The notes: generated by a model not told the origin, from the sequence alone. 7,477 bases of DNA from Gammaproteobacteria bacterium (GCA_006227085.1 SBFY01000079.1:1-7477); one strand, 5' to 3'. Positions 1 to 6,815 are shown, counted from the stretch's first letter. A program made the numbers and translations.

Positions 1-858
1 CACGCGCAGGTGGTAATTGGTCATGCCGTGATTGACATCACTGCGAAACACCCGCGTTGAAACCTGCCAGTCACCTTCGGTAAAACGGTATTGCAATTGT
101 GACAAGTCACTGTCGATGTGACTGACGTCCATCGGCAGTGCCGGCGTGCCCACGTTGGTGGAATCATTCCGCGCGCCATCGACCGAGAGGAAATGCCCAT
201 CGCGTTGGTAGGCATAACCGATATCGGCACGCTCACGGTGGTATTCGGTGGGAAGCAGCTCACCACCCGGGAACTCACTGTCGTCGCCCTCTTCATTCAG
301 ACCCGCGACACGCAGGCGATGGTTGCGATTGGCCACTGATGTCACCAGGCTGGCGGAATGGCCGTGATTGATATCCTGCCCGGATAACAGCAGGCGACCG
401 GCAGACACCACACCGCCTTCACTGGCAAACGGTCCGTTCCAGGCCGTGGTGGTGACGGCACCGCCGATGCTTTCCTGCGCCAGGCTGACCGGCACGATGC
501 CACGGTATACCTGCAGCGATTCCAGCAACACGGCCGGCGCATAATGCAGCGGGGGATCCATCGCGTTGGTGCAGCCGGAGCTGACATGCGCACCATCGAG
601 CATCACGCTGACCCGGTCACCGGCCAGACCGCGGATCTGCACCCGCCCACTCAGCGGGCCGTTGGCCTGCAAGGACGCGCCGGGCACATCGCGTAACAAG
701 GCCCCGGTATCGGGCGATGACTGAAGGACTTCATCAACCGCGACCACCCCGGGGTCAGCACGGCCGGTCACCAGCAGTTCTTCAGTCGCGTGACCGGCGT
801 GAACGGATGCAGAGACGGCCAACAACAGGCCGGATGCAGCAACGGATACGGATTTCAT
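1..858 (-). CDS. TonB-dependent copper receptor, OprC/NosA-like (partial; N-terminal 286 residues)
   Basis: This is an outer-membrane, TonB-driven channel, probably for copper. The frame is open from ATG at 858-856 to position 1, and the C-terminal barrel lies outside the window. Residues 1-21 look like a signal peptide with a likely cut after SVHA. A TonB-box-like segment (EELLVTGR) follows at 26-33. The plug domain covers about 45-140 and contains RVQIRGLAGDRVSVMLDGA (72-90) and ESLQVYRG (113-120); barrel strands follow. CTNAM at 96-100 gives a CxxxM motif and HGM at 277-279 gives HxM. In OprC the copper ligands are C143/M147 and H323/M325, so both the motif and the spacing (181 here, 180 there) agree. 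That knowledge of OprC is from the family; the transport role here is inference. The gene lies 74 bp after hldE on the same strand, and a hairpin covers its ribosome binding site. A general siderophore or heme receptor is less likely. Confidence 0.88.
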   Translation of the reverse strand, partial: MKSVSVAASGLLLAVSASVHAGHATEELLVTGRADPGVVAVDEVLQSSPDTGALLRDVPGASLQANGPLSGRVQIRGLAGDRVSVMLDGAHVSSGCTNAMDPPLHYAPAVLLESLQVYRGIVPVSLAQESIGGAVTTTAWNGPFASEGGVVSAGRLLLSGQDINHGHSASLVTSVANRNHRLRVAGLNEEGDDSEFPGGELLPTEYHRERADIGYAYQRDGHFLSVDGARNDSTNVGTPALPMDVSHIDSDLSQLQYRFTEGDWQVSTRVFRSDVNHGMTNYHLRV

Positions 859-862
859 AAAA

Positions 863-882
863 CCCCCTATGGCAACAGGGGG
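863..882 (-). promoter_or_regulatory. Hairpin enclosing the Shine-Dalgarno site of the TonB receptor gene
   Basis: Read on the minus strand the sequence is CCCCCT, an 8-nt loop, then AGGGGG, followed by TTTT and the receptor's ATG. The 6-bp stem is perfect. Its 3' arm (863-868) is also the only good Shine-Dalgarno sequence, 4 nt from the start codon. The structure could mask translation initiation. It could also act as a weak intrinsic terminator after hldE, because four U residues follow the stem. The sequence alone does not decide between the two. Confidence 0.5.
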
Positions 883-932
883 CGTATGGTAGCCAAACGC
901 TGGCGCGCTGGCCTGTGACCAAGTGTCGCAGC

Positions 933-2372
933 TCAGGCCGGGCGGTTACGGTCCAGCACGCTGTTGACGATGGCCGTGGTGGAACAATCCTCAATCAAAC
1001 CGAGCACGCGCACTTCACCACCATAGCCCTCAACGATTTGCCAGCCCACGACTTGCTCGCGAGTGTAATCGCCGCCTTTCACCAACACGTCCGGCTTCAA
1101 TTGCTGTAACAAGGTTTCCGGCGTGTCTTCGCTGAACGACACTACCCAATCCACCGAGCCCAGGCCGGCCAGCACCGCCATGCGGCGATCCACCGGGTTA
1201 ATCGGACGCCCCGGCCCTTTCAGGCGCGACACCGATGCATCATCATTCACGGCCACCACCAAACGGTCGCCACAGGCACGGGCTTGTTCCAGGTAACTGA
1301 CATGCCCTGCATGCAAAATATCGAAACAGCCATTGGTGAAGACCACTTTCTCGCCATTGGCGCGCGCATCTTCCATCACGATGCGCAACTGCTCCGGCGA
1401 CATCACGCCGCGCTCACTACCGATTTCACGCGAGACCGCACGACGCAACTCCGGTGCTGACACCGTTGCCGTGCCCAGCTTGCCAACCACGATACCGGCT
1501 GCGGTGTTGGCCAGCCCCACGGCATTCGGCAAGTCTTCACCAGCCGCCAAGGCAGCGGCCAGTACGGCAATCACGGTGTCGCCCGCGCCGGTCACATCGA
1601 ACACTTCGCGCGCACGCGCCGGCAAATGCAACTCGGGCTGGCCGGGACGGATCAATGTCATGCCATGCTCACCGCGTGTCACCAACAAGGCTTGCAGTGA
1701 CAACTCACGAATCAAGGCTTCACCACGCAACACCAGTTCCTGTTCATTCGCACACACGCCAACCACGGCTTCAAACTCGTGCAGGTTGGGCGTCAACAAG
1801 GTAGCGCCCCGGTATTTGGCAAAGTCGCTGCCCTTGGGGTCGACCAGCACGGCCACGTTGTGTTCACGCGCTGCCTGGATCAATGCCGCCGGATCCGCCA
1901 GCGTGCCTTTCGCATAATCCGACAATACGAGCACACGCACGTTCGCGAGTGCATGCGCCGCCTGCCCGGTGACCGACTGGCTGGCCGCTGCTGGCAGGCT
2001 GGCTTCCTCGAAATCCATACGGATCAATTGCTGGTGACGACTGATCACCCGCAATTTGGTGATGGTGGGCACCCCGGCATGGCGGGCAAACGCACAGGTC
2101 ACACCGGCAGCCTGTAAACGATCGGACAAGGCATCAGCAGCTTCATCATCACCGGTGAGGCCAACCAGGGTGGCTGCCGCACCCAGCGCGGCAATGTTCA
2201 ACGCCACGTTGCCGGCACCGCCAGGACGGTCTTCCGTGTGATTGACCTTGACCACCGGCACCGGCGCTTCCGGGGAAATGCGGGACGTCGCGCCATGCCA
2301 GTAACGATCCAGCATGATGTCGCCCACCACCAGGACACGGGCATCAGCAAAACGGGGAAAGTGCAGCTTCAT
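933..2372 (-). CDS. hldE: Bifunctional heptose-7-phosphate kinase / heptose-1-phosphate adenylyltransferase HldE
   Basis: This cytoplasmic enzyme catalyses two steps towards ADP-heptose for the LPS inner core. It phosphorylates D-glycero-beta-D-manno-heptose 7-phosphate at C1. After GmhB removes the 7-phosphate, it transfers AMP to the 1-phosphate. The 479 residues match the usual full length of about 477. The N-terminal PfkB/ribokinase-type kinase (about 1-320) shows DIMLDRYWHGATSRISPEAP (18-37), RPGGAGN (49-55) and the catalytic loop FDVTGAGDT (258-266), with D265 as the expected base. The C-terminal nucleotidyltransferase (about 340-479) shows FTNGCFDILHAGH (345-357), which contains the HxGH signature, and a conserved EDCSTTAIV near the end. 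Both halves look intact. The start is the ATG at 2372; only a weak GAGTGAG-type ribosome site precedes it. The gene lies 54 bp after the SGNH-B stop and probably has its own promoter there. Confidence 0.97.
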   Translation of the reverse strand: MKLHFPRFADARVLVVGDIMLDRYWHGATSRISPEAPVPVVKVNHTEDRPGGAGNVALNIAALGAAATLVGLTGDDEAADALSDRLQAAGVTCAFARHAGVPTITKLRVISRHQQLIRMDFEEASLPAAASQSVTGQAAHALANVRVLVLSDYAKGTLADPAALIQAAREHNVAVLVDPKGSDFAKYRGATLLTPNLHEFEAVVGVCANEQELVLRGEALIRELSLQALLVTRGEHGMTLIRPGQPELHLPARAREVFDVTGAGDTVIAVLAAALAAGEDLPNAVGLANTAAGIVVGKLGTATVSAPELRRAVSREIGSERGVMSPEQLRIVMEDARANGEKVVFTNGCFDILHAGHVSYLEQARACGDRLVVAVNDDASVSRLKGPGRPINPVDRRMAVLAGLGSVDWVVSFSEDTPETLLQQLKPDVLVKGGDYTREQVVGWQIVEGYGGEVRVLGLIEDCSTTAIVNSVLDRNRPA

Positions 2373-2401
2373 CGGCGCTCACTCACAATGATCTGGCTGC
2401 C

Positions 2402-2430
2402 ATGATAAGCCGGCCGCCGCTGGAAGTTAA
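2402..2430 (-). promoter_or_regulatory. Candidate sigma-70 promoter for hldE
   Basis: On the minus strand TTAACT (2430-2425, four of six to the -35 consensus) and TATCAT (2407-2402, five of six to the -10 consensus) are separated by exactly 17 bp. Transcription would begin near 2395, leaving a leader of about 20-25 nt before the hldE ATG. The -35 box overlaps the TAA stop of SGNH-B, so hldE could be read both from the upstream operon and from this promoter. The call rests on consensus matching only. Confidence 0.45.
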
Positions 2431-2440
2431 GGAAGCGGCG
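2415..2440 (-). other. GC-rich inverted repeat over the SGNH-B stop codon
   Basis: CGCCGCT at 2415-2421 and AGCGGCG at 2434-2440 form a perfect 7-bp stem around a 12-nt loop that holds the SGNH-B stop codon. No run of U follows on the minus strand, so a classical intrinsic terminator is unlikely. It could slow transcription or protect the upstream mRNA from 3' decay, and it overlaps the candidate hldE promoter. A function is not demonstrated. Confidence 0.3.
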
Positions 2441-3722
2441 CCTCGGCCGCCACCTTCAGGGTATTGAGGGAACGGGCGCGCTCAAGCACAGCCTGCCATT
2501 CCTGCGGGAAACGCTCGCGGTAACGGCGCAAGGCCTGCCGCTGCTGCTCCAGTGACGGCTCCAGCCCTTCGCTCACCAGGGCTTGGCCGAAATCCGCTGC
2601 CTCCGGTGCCGGGGTGCCAAAAAACACCCGGTCCTGGATCACATCCCCCAGCCCGCTTTTGTAATGGGCCGCATCCCAGTACCAGCGCATGCCATCCATG
2701 CGCACCGTCTCGCGGGTTTCACCCACCGGCAGCGGGTCTTCGGTATAGGGGCTGATGGTGGCAAAGTCGATCATCACAAACGGTTCGCGGCCATAGCGTC
2801 GTGCCACTGATTCATTGGTCGACACCAGCAAACGCTTCCAGTCAGCAAACTCATCCCACAAACCAGTGACATAAAGCCCTAATTGCAAACGCGCATGGAT
2901 CGGTGAGGTGAACAACACCAGGCGGATGTTGCGCTCGTGGCAAAACACCAGCAAGTCTTCAAAGGTATCAAACGTCGAATGGCCGCTCACCGGATCATGG
3001 AAACGATAACCAAAATCGGGGGAGGCCAACCAGTTACCGCCCTTGCGCATATAATTTTTTTCAAAGGCCTCAAAGGCCGGGCGAAACCCGCCTTGGCGAC
3101 GGATACCTGCAAACCAGCGCGGCTGCGAAATCTGCCCATCGGCTTCGTGGGTCGGCCCTTTCTGGTAACGATTGGTGCGCCAGGTTTCCAGGCTTTTTTT
3201 GTAGCCGTCTTCCGAGAACAAGACATTCACGACATCGCGGATGTAATAGTGGTGCTCCTGGGGCTGGTTATTGCTGTCCACTAACAAGCGCTGCTCAACA
3301 AACGTTTCTGGCGCCCGATGGTCCACCGAGAAGTTGAAGAAATCGAGCCCCAGTAACACCTGTTTCAGCGGCTGTGCCGCTTGCGCATGCTGCAGGTTGC
3401 GGTAGATCTCATACAAGGATGCTCCTTGCATGGCAAAGTTATAGGAGGACAATCCTTGCCAGCCTGCATGTTGCGGGCTCAAACCCACTTCAGCACGCGA
3501 AGTCCCGAGAATCACACCGTCATAATGCGAGCGTGTCACACGCCAGGTCTTGGTCATGCGCACATCGCCAATGATCTTGTCGGCATTAACGCCCTGCACC
3601 TTGGGAGCGTCAAACAAACCGAAAGCGTCCATGAACCAATTAAAACCAGCCACGCCTGACAAGGTCAGCGTAACGGCCAACAACAACGCATAGGCAAACC
3701 AGCGAGGACGCAAACCGATCAT
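2427..3722 (-). CDS. Membrane-anchored SGNH-hydrolase-like protein, MBOAT partner (SGNH-B)
   Basis: This 431-residue protein is probably tethered to the inner membrane with its domain in the periplasm. It has one N-terminal membrane segment at about 9-31 and no lipobox. The soluble part resembles the AlgJ/AlgX/DltD type of SGNH fold: GTSR at 73-76 would carry the nucleophile (S75), and DAAH at 350-353 fits the Asp-x-x-His pair. It is a clear paralog of the upstream gene. Shared blocks include a VQGVN-type segment (42-46), YNFAMQG against YNAALDG, SPIHARLQ (273-280), WKRLLV...NE.VA (295-307), and a helical Arg/Glu-rich tail after the His (about 390-417). Its ATG directly abuts the TAA of SGNH-A, with GGAAG (3732-3728) as a ribosome site 5 nt before it, so translation is probably coupled. 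Its likely role is acyl transfer to, or removal from, an envelope glycan. The substrate is unknown, and an esterase role is equally possible. Confidence 0.82.
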   Translation of the reverse strand: MIGLRPRWFAYALLLAVTLTLSGVAGFNWFMDAFGLFDAPKVQGVNADKIIGDVRMTKTWRVTRSHYDGVILGTSRAEVGLSPQHAGWQGLSSYNFAMQGASLYEIYRNLQHAQAAQPLKQVLLGLDFFNFSVDHRAPETFVEQRLLVDSNNQPQEHHYYIRDVVNVLFSEDGYKKSLETWRTNRYQKGPTHEADGQISQPRWFAGIRRQGGFRPAFEAFEKNYMRKGGNWLASPDFGYRFHDPVSGHSTFDTFEDLLVFCHERNIRLVLFTSPIHARLQLGLYVTGLWDEFADWKRLLVSTNESVARRYGREPFVMIDFATISPYTEDPLPVGETRETVRMDGMRWYWDAAHYKSGLGDVIQDRVFFGTPAPEAADFGQALVSEGLEPSLEQQRQALRRYRERFPQEWQAVLERARSLNTLKVAAEAPLP

Positions 3723-5021
3723 TTACTCTTCCAGCCCTGCCGGCAAGGCAATGCCGGGATACAGGGTTTTTTCATGGCGCGCTTGTTCCACCACATCGCG
3801 CACATCCTCCAAGTGGGCATCTGACCAGCGATCACGGGCGATGCGCTGTTCGACCAGATAGGCATCCATATTGCCGGAACGCAACAGGGTGCCAAATCCT
3901 TGCGCCAACAAGGCCTCACTGTCCGGCTGGTCCAGCACAACATCCAGCACCTTGTCTGCCAATGCGGCACGGAAATGCGATGTTTCCTCATACCACTGCA
4001 TTTCTGCTTTCACATCACGCGGCACTTCTTCTGTGGTGAAGGTATTCACACTGGCAAAATCCCATAATTCAAACGGCTGCTGACCCAACTCCAGCGCCAC
4101 GTCTTCATTGGCTTCAACCAGCATGCGTTTCCATAATTCCCATGCAGGCTCAACGCCCACATAACGCGTAGCCACCTGCAAGCGGGTATGGATTGGCGAA
4201 ATATACAGTTTCAAGTCAATGCGGTGCTTGTGCGCAAAACGCAACAAGGATTCAAAATCCTGCATGCGGCGGGCCAGGAATCCATAATCCTGCCTGAGAT
4301 AAAAATCATAGCCAACGCCCAGCCACAGGCCTTTCTTGGACAGGCAATATTTCTCGATGATCAATGATGCCTGCCGATGACCGCCCAGCTTCATCAAGGT
4401 GCCTTGGTTGCCTTCACCAAAACCGAACTCATCGAGGCCGCGCAACCTGTCGCCCTTGCGCTTGGCATCATCCTGGCTACGCCGGAAAGTGCGCCAGCTG
4501 TTCTTGACGGCATCCAGTGAAATCAGGGCATTGCCGTAATCTTCGAGGCGCTTGTAAAAAGGCACATAGTCGCCATTCGCATCCAGCACCAGGCGTTGCT
4601 CATCAAAGCCGGACTGGTAACGGAATGCCGTGGAAAACGAAAAATAGTCCAGCCCGACAACGGCAACGCGCAGCGGATGCACACCTTGGGCGTGCTGCAG
4701 GTAGCGCAGGCTTTCATAAATCGTACCGCCATCCAAGGCGGCATTGTAGGCGTGAAAACCATCGAAACCGGGGTGGCGCGGGTTAAAGCGCAGGCCGCGC
4801 GAAGAACCGAGCAACACCGCATCGTAATCACCGCGCGCGATGATGTAGGCTTTGCTGAAACGCTTGTTCTTGTCTGACTTGGCATGATTGACGCCCTGTA
4901 TCTCGTCATGGCCAAACACCTGGAATGGATCAACGACCCAATTGAAAATCACCGCTGACACGATGGTCAGCAGCAGGCCTCCCAAGAGGTAGCGCACATA
5001 ATGCCTGGTCGTGATCGTCAT
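3723..5021 (-). CDS. Membrane-anchored SGNH-hydrolase-like protein, MBOAT partner (SGNH-A)
   Basis: This 432-residue paralog of the next gene has one N-terminal membrane segment (about 9-30) and a predicted periplasmic SGNH-like domain. GSSR at 72-75 is the likely nucleophile block (S74), as in DltD-type proteins. YNAALDG (92-98), SPIHTRLQ (275-282) and WKRMLVEANEDVA (297-309) match conserved blocks of its paralog. At the catalytic acid/base site it reads ETSH (346-349), so Glu stands where the paralog has Asp. A reading frame extends 29 residues further upstream, but I chose the ATG at 5021. That start lies 2 bases after the MBOAT stop (TGA TC ATG), gives a normal membrane anchor, and lines up with the paralog. 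No Shine-Dalgarno sequence is visible, which suggests reinitiation coupled to the MBOAT. It probably works with that MBOAT in acylating a surface or periplasmic glycan; the acceptor is unknown. Confidence 0.82.
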   Translation of the reverse strand: MTITTRHYVRYLLGGLLLTIVSAVIFNWVVDPFQVFGHDEIQGVNHAKSDKNKRFSKAYIIARGDYDAVLLGSSRGLRFNPRHPGFDGFHAYNAALDGGTIYESLRYLQHAQGVHPLRVAVVGLDYFSFSTAFRYQSGFDEQRLVLDANGDYVPFYKRLEDYGNALISLDAVKNSWRTFRRSQDDAKRKGDRLRGLDEFGFGEGNQGTLMKLGGHRQASLIIEKYCLSKKGLWLGVGYDFYLRQDYGFLARRMQDFESLLRFAHKHRIDLKLYISPIHTRLQVATRYVGVEPAWELWKRMLVEANEDVALELGQQPFELWDFASVNTFTTEEVPRDVKAEMQWYEETSHFRAALADKVLDVVLDQPDSEALLAQGFGTLLRSGNMDAYLVEQRIARDRWSDAHLEDVRDVVEQARHEKTLYPGIALPAGLEE

Positions 5022-5023
5022 GA

Positions 5024-6556
5024 TCAGAACTGGAAGTACAGGAACTCGCTGACACCACCCAGGTTCAGGATGCTGACAACAGCGAGCAGGTAAATGAAGA
5101 GCAGCCAAGCCAGGTTCGGCTTGAACACAATGCGCGACGTATCCGTGACCTTATCGGTCGTCACTTCGTAGTTGCGCATCAAGGTCTGGCAGTTCGGCAT
5201 GAACCAGGCCACCAGCAACCAGATCAGGGTTTGGGCAAGTTGCTTGTTACCCTGGAACAGGTTGTCGTCGAACAGCACGCCCCAGCCTTTCAGCTGCATG
5301 GCAAAATCGCCCCACCGTTCTTCATATTTGATCGGCAGCGTCACGCCATGGTTACCCACCATGCCATTCAACACCGCCATCGCACCGTGGAAGGATTCAG
5401 CACGGAAGAATACCCATGCCACGACCACCGCAATAAACGTAATACTGCCGGCCAGCAAGCGCCCGGCAAACGTGGATCGCCCTTGCCCCAAACCAACCTT
5501 GCTGCACAGGCTGCGCCAGAGATGGTTCACGACGAGATACAGGCCGTGCAAACCACCCCAGATCACAAAGGTCCAGCCAGCACCGTGCCACAACCCGCCC
5601 AGCAACATGGTCACTGCCAAATTAATGTAACGGCGGAACTCACCCTTGCGGTTGCCACCCAAGGGAATGTAGAGGTAATCCCGCAGGAAACGTGACAAGG
5701 TCATGTGCCAGCGACGCCAGAAATCAATGATGCTGGTCGACTTGTAGGGCGAATCGAAATTCAGTGGCAGGCGAATACCGAACATCAGCGAAATACCAAT
5801 CGCCATGTCCGCATAACCACTGAAATCAAAATACAGTTGCAGTGAATAGGCCAGTGCGGCACCCCATGCCTCAAACAAGGTAGGCTGCATGCCATGCTCA
5901 ACAGCGGTAAACACGGGCGTGGAAAACTGTGCGATGTTATCGGCCACCATCACTTTCTTGAATAAGCCGATAAAGAAAATCACCGATCCAGCCATCAGGT
6001 TGGCCGCGTTCACTTGCTCGGTAATATGGCGGGTGAACTGCGGCAACATTTCGCGGTGATGCACAATCGGGCCAGCGATCAACTGCGGGAAAAACGTCAC
6101 GAACAGGGTGTACTGCATGAAGTTGTATTCGCGCGTTTCACCGCGATACGCATCCACCAGGTAAGCAATCTGCTGGAAGGTAAAAAATGAAATCGCCAAA
6201 GGCAGGATGATGTCCTGCACATACACCCGCGTACCAAACAAGGCGTTCAGGTTATCAATAAAGAAATTGGTGTATTTGAAGTAGCCCAGCAAGGCCAGGT
6301 TGGCAGCGATGCCAACCACCAGCAGTGCCTTGGAACGTGACTGGCCCGACAGCGTGACGCCCAGACTGTAATTAAAGAAGATCGACGCAATGATCAGGCC
6401 CAGGTAGGCGGGGTTCCACCACCCATAGAAGAACAGCGAGCAAGCCACCAGCCAGGCAATCGCCACCCGGAACTGGTGCTGCATACCCAGCCAGTAGTAC
6501 ACCAGCAGGGTCACGGGCAGGAACATCAGGATGAATTCATAGGAACTGAAGAGCAC
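5024..6556 (-). CDS. MBOAT family O-acyltransferase, AlgI-like
   Basis: This is a polytopic inner-membrane protein of 510 residues in the AlgI/PatA/DltB branch of the MBOAT family. Such proteins take an acyl group from a cytoplasmic donor and pass it to a periplasmic partner. Many hydrophobic segments span the length. The core motifs are QLYFDFSGYADMAIG (240-254), DFWRRWHMTLSRFLRDYLYI (278-297) and LLGGLWHGAGWTF (318-330); H324 in WHGAGW is the expected catalytic histidine. The C-terminus ends in FLYFQF (505-510). A TTG two codons upstream at 6562 is possible. I chose the GTG at 6556 because GAGGGG lies 6 nt before it and the protein then begins MLFSSYEF, matching the family and the divergent paralog (MLFNSYFF). 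The gene heads an operon with the two SGNH genes. The acyl group is most likely acetyl, but neither donor nor acceptor can be read from the sequence. Confidence 0.93.
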   Translation of the reverse strand: MLFSSYEFILMFLPVTLLVYYWLGMQHQFRVAIAWLVACSLFFYGWWNPAYLGLIIASIFFNYSLGVTLSGQSRSKALLVVGIAANLALLGYFKYTNFFIDNLNALFGTRVYVQDIILPLAISFFTFQQIAYLVDAYRGETREYNFMQYTLFVTFFPQLIAGPIVHHREMLPQFTRHITEQVNAANLMAGSVIFFIGLFKKVMVADNIAQFSTPVFTAVEHGMQPTLFEAWGAALAYSLQLYFDFSGYADMAIGISLMFGIRLPLNFDSPYKSTSIIDFWRRWHMTLSRFLRDYLYIPLGGNRKGEFRRYINLAVTMLLGGLWHGAGWTFVIWGGLHGLYLVVNHLWRSLCSKVGLGQGRSTFAGRLLAGSITFIAVVVAWVFFRAESFHGAMAVLNGMVGNHGVTLPIKYEERWGDFAMQLKGWGVLFDDNLFQGNKQLAQTLIWLLVAWFMPNCQTLMRNYEVTTDKVTDTSRIVFKPNLAWLLFIYLLAVVSILNLGGVSEFLYFQF

Positions 6557-6562
6557 CGGCAA

Positions 6563-6568
6563 CCCCTC
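6563..6568 (-). promoter_or_regulatory. Ribosome binding site that decides the MBOAT start
   Basis: GAGGGG on the minus strand lies 6 nt before the GTG at 6556 and directly touches the upstream TTG at 6562. The spacing makes GTG the workable start and TTG an unlikely one. Confidence 0.6.
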
Positions 6569-6608
6569 GTGGATTTATGCTGGATCGGTCTGCCGCGGAC
6601 ACTGTTTA

Positions 6609-6628
6609 GGGAGCTTGCACGAGCCCCC
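6609..6628 (-). other. Hairpin in the 5' leader of the MBOAT operon
   Basis: On the minus-strand RNA, GGGGGCU and AGCUCCC pair over 7 bp, including one G-U wobble, around a 6-nt loop. On the plus-strand RNA one position would be an A-C mismatch, so the structure favours the minus transcript. It lies about 50 nt before the GTG start. No U-run follows, so it is more likely a leader element than a terminator, if it functions at all. Confidence 0.3.
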
Positions 6629-6639
6629 TGCCATCGGGT

Positions 6640-6661
6640 GGGCATAGGGTAGCAGATGCCC
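6640..6661. repeat. 6-bp inverted repeat in the divergent region
   Basis: GGGCAT (6640-6645) and ATGCCC (6656-6661) form a perfect dyad with a 10-bp centre. Centre-to-centre spacing is 16 bp, so the half-sites are not quite on the same helical face. It could be an operator, but a dyad this short also arises by chance in GC-rich DNA. Confidence 0.25.
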
Positions 6662-6692
6662 TACAGCGTGAACACACCCCTCCCGCCCCGCC

Positions 6693-6705
6693 CAATGGCC
6701 GGCAA
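6693..6705. repeat. 13-bp direct repeat, copy 1
   Basis: CAATGGCCGGCAA here is repeated exactly at 6803-6815, 110 bp to the right. Both copies lie in the divergent control region upstream of, or at, the start of the second MBOAT gene. An exact 13-mer pair within about 250 bp is not expected by chance. It may be a pair of protein-binding sites or the trace of a local duplication. Confidence 0.5.
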
Positions 6706-6802
6706 GCCATGTTTGCACACAGCACTTAAGACGGGCTTAACCTGTCGCATGACCGGCCAAGCCGTTCACCACAGGCCTTTTCAGGGGCTGCCCGCTCATG
6801 CA

Positions 6803-6815
6803 CAATGGCCGGCAA
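6803..6815. repeat. 13-bp direct repeat, copy 2
   Basis: Exact second copy of CAATGGCCGGCAA. It lies between two possible in-frame starts of the second MBOAT gene (6798 and 6834). If it is an operator, the later start is the more likely one. Confidence 0.5.

Noticed and set aside
883..932. Search for a CueR-type (19-bp spacer, dyad) copper promoter before the TonB receptor
   Set aside because: No suitable -35/-10 pair with a dyad was found in the 50 bp between the hldE stop and the hairpin. Only a lone TACCAT is present.
1333..1917. 194-codon open frame on the plus strand inside hldE
   Set aside because: It lies wholly antisense to an intact hldE. Its product is low in complexity (Ser/Ala/Thr-rich) with no recognisable motif, as expected for an opposite-strand shadow in GC-rich DNA.
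3054..3200. Two runs of seven A on the coding strand of SGNH-B (at 3055-3061 and about 3194-3200), considered as frameshift or phase-variation sites
   Set aside because: Runs of seven A are short. The frame is intact through both, they encode ordinary Lys/Asn/Tyr residues, and no stimulatory structure or overlapping frame is evident.
5022..5108. 29-residue N-terminal extension of SGNH-A
   Set aside because: It would overlap the MBOAT C-terminal codons, is Cys/Pro-rich, and has no counterpart in the paralog. The ATG at 5021 gives a normal membrane anchor.
5172..5695. Two plus-strand open frames of about 150 codons inside the first MBOAT
   Set aside because: Both are antisense to well-conserved MBOAT motifs, and their products show no domains or membrane segments.
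6713..6742. Possible sigma-70 promoter TTGCAC ... CTTAAC for the second MBOAT
   Set aside because: Each hexamer matches the consensus at only about three of six positions, so it is not supported above chance.
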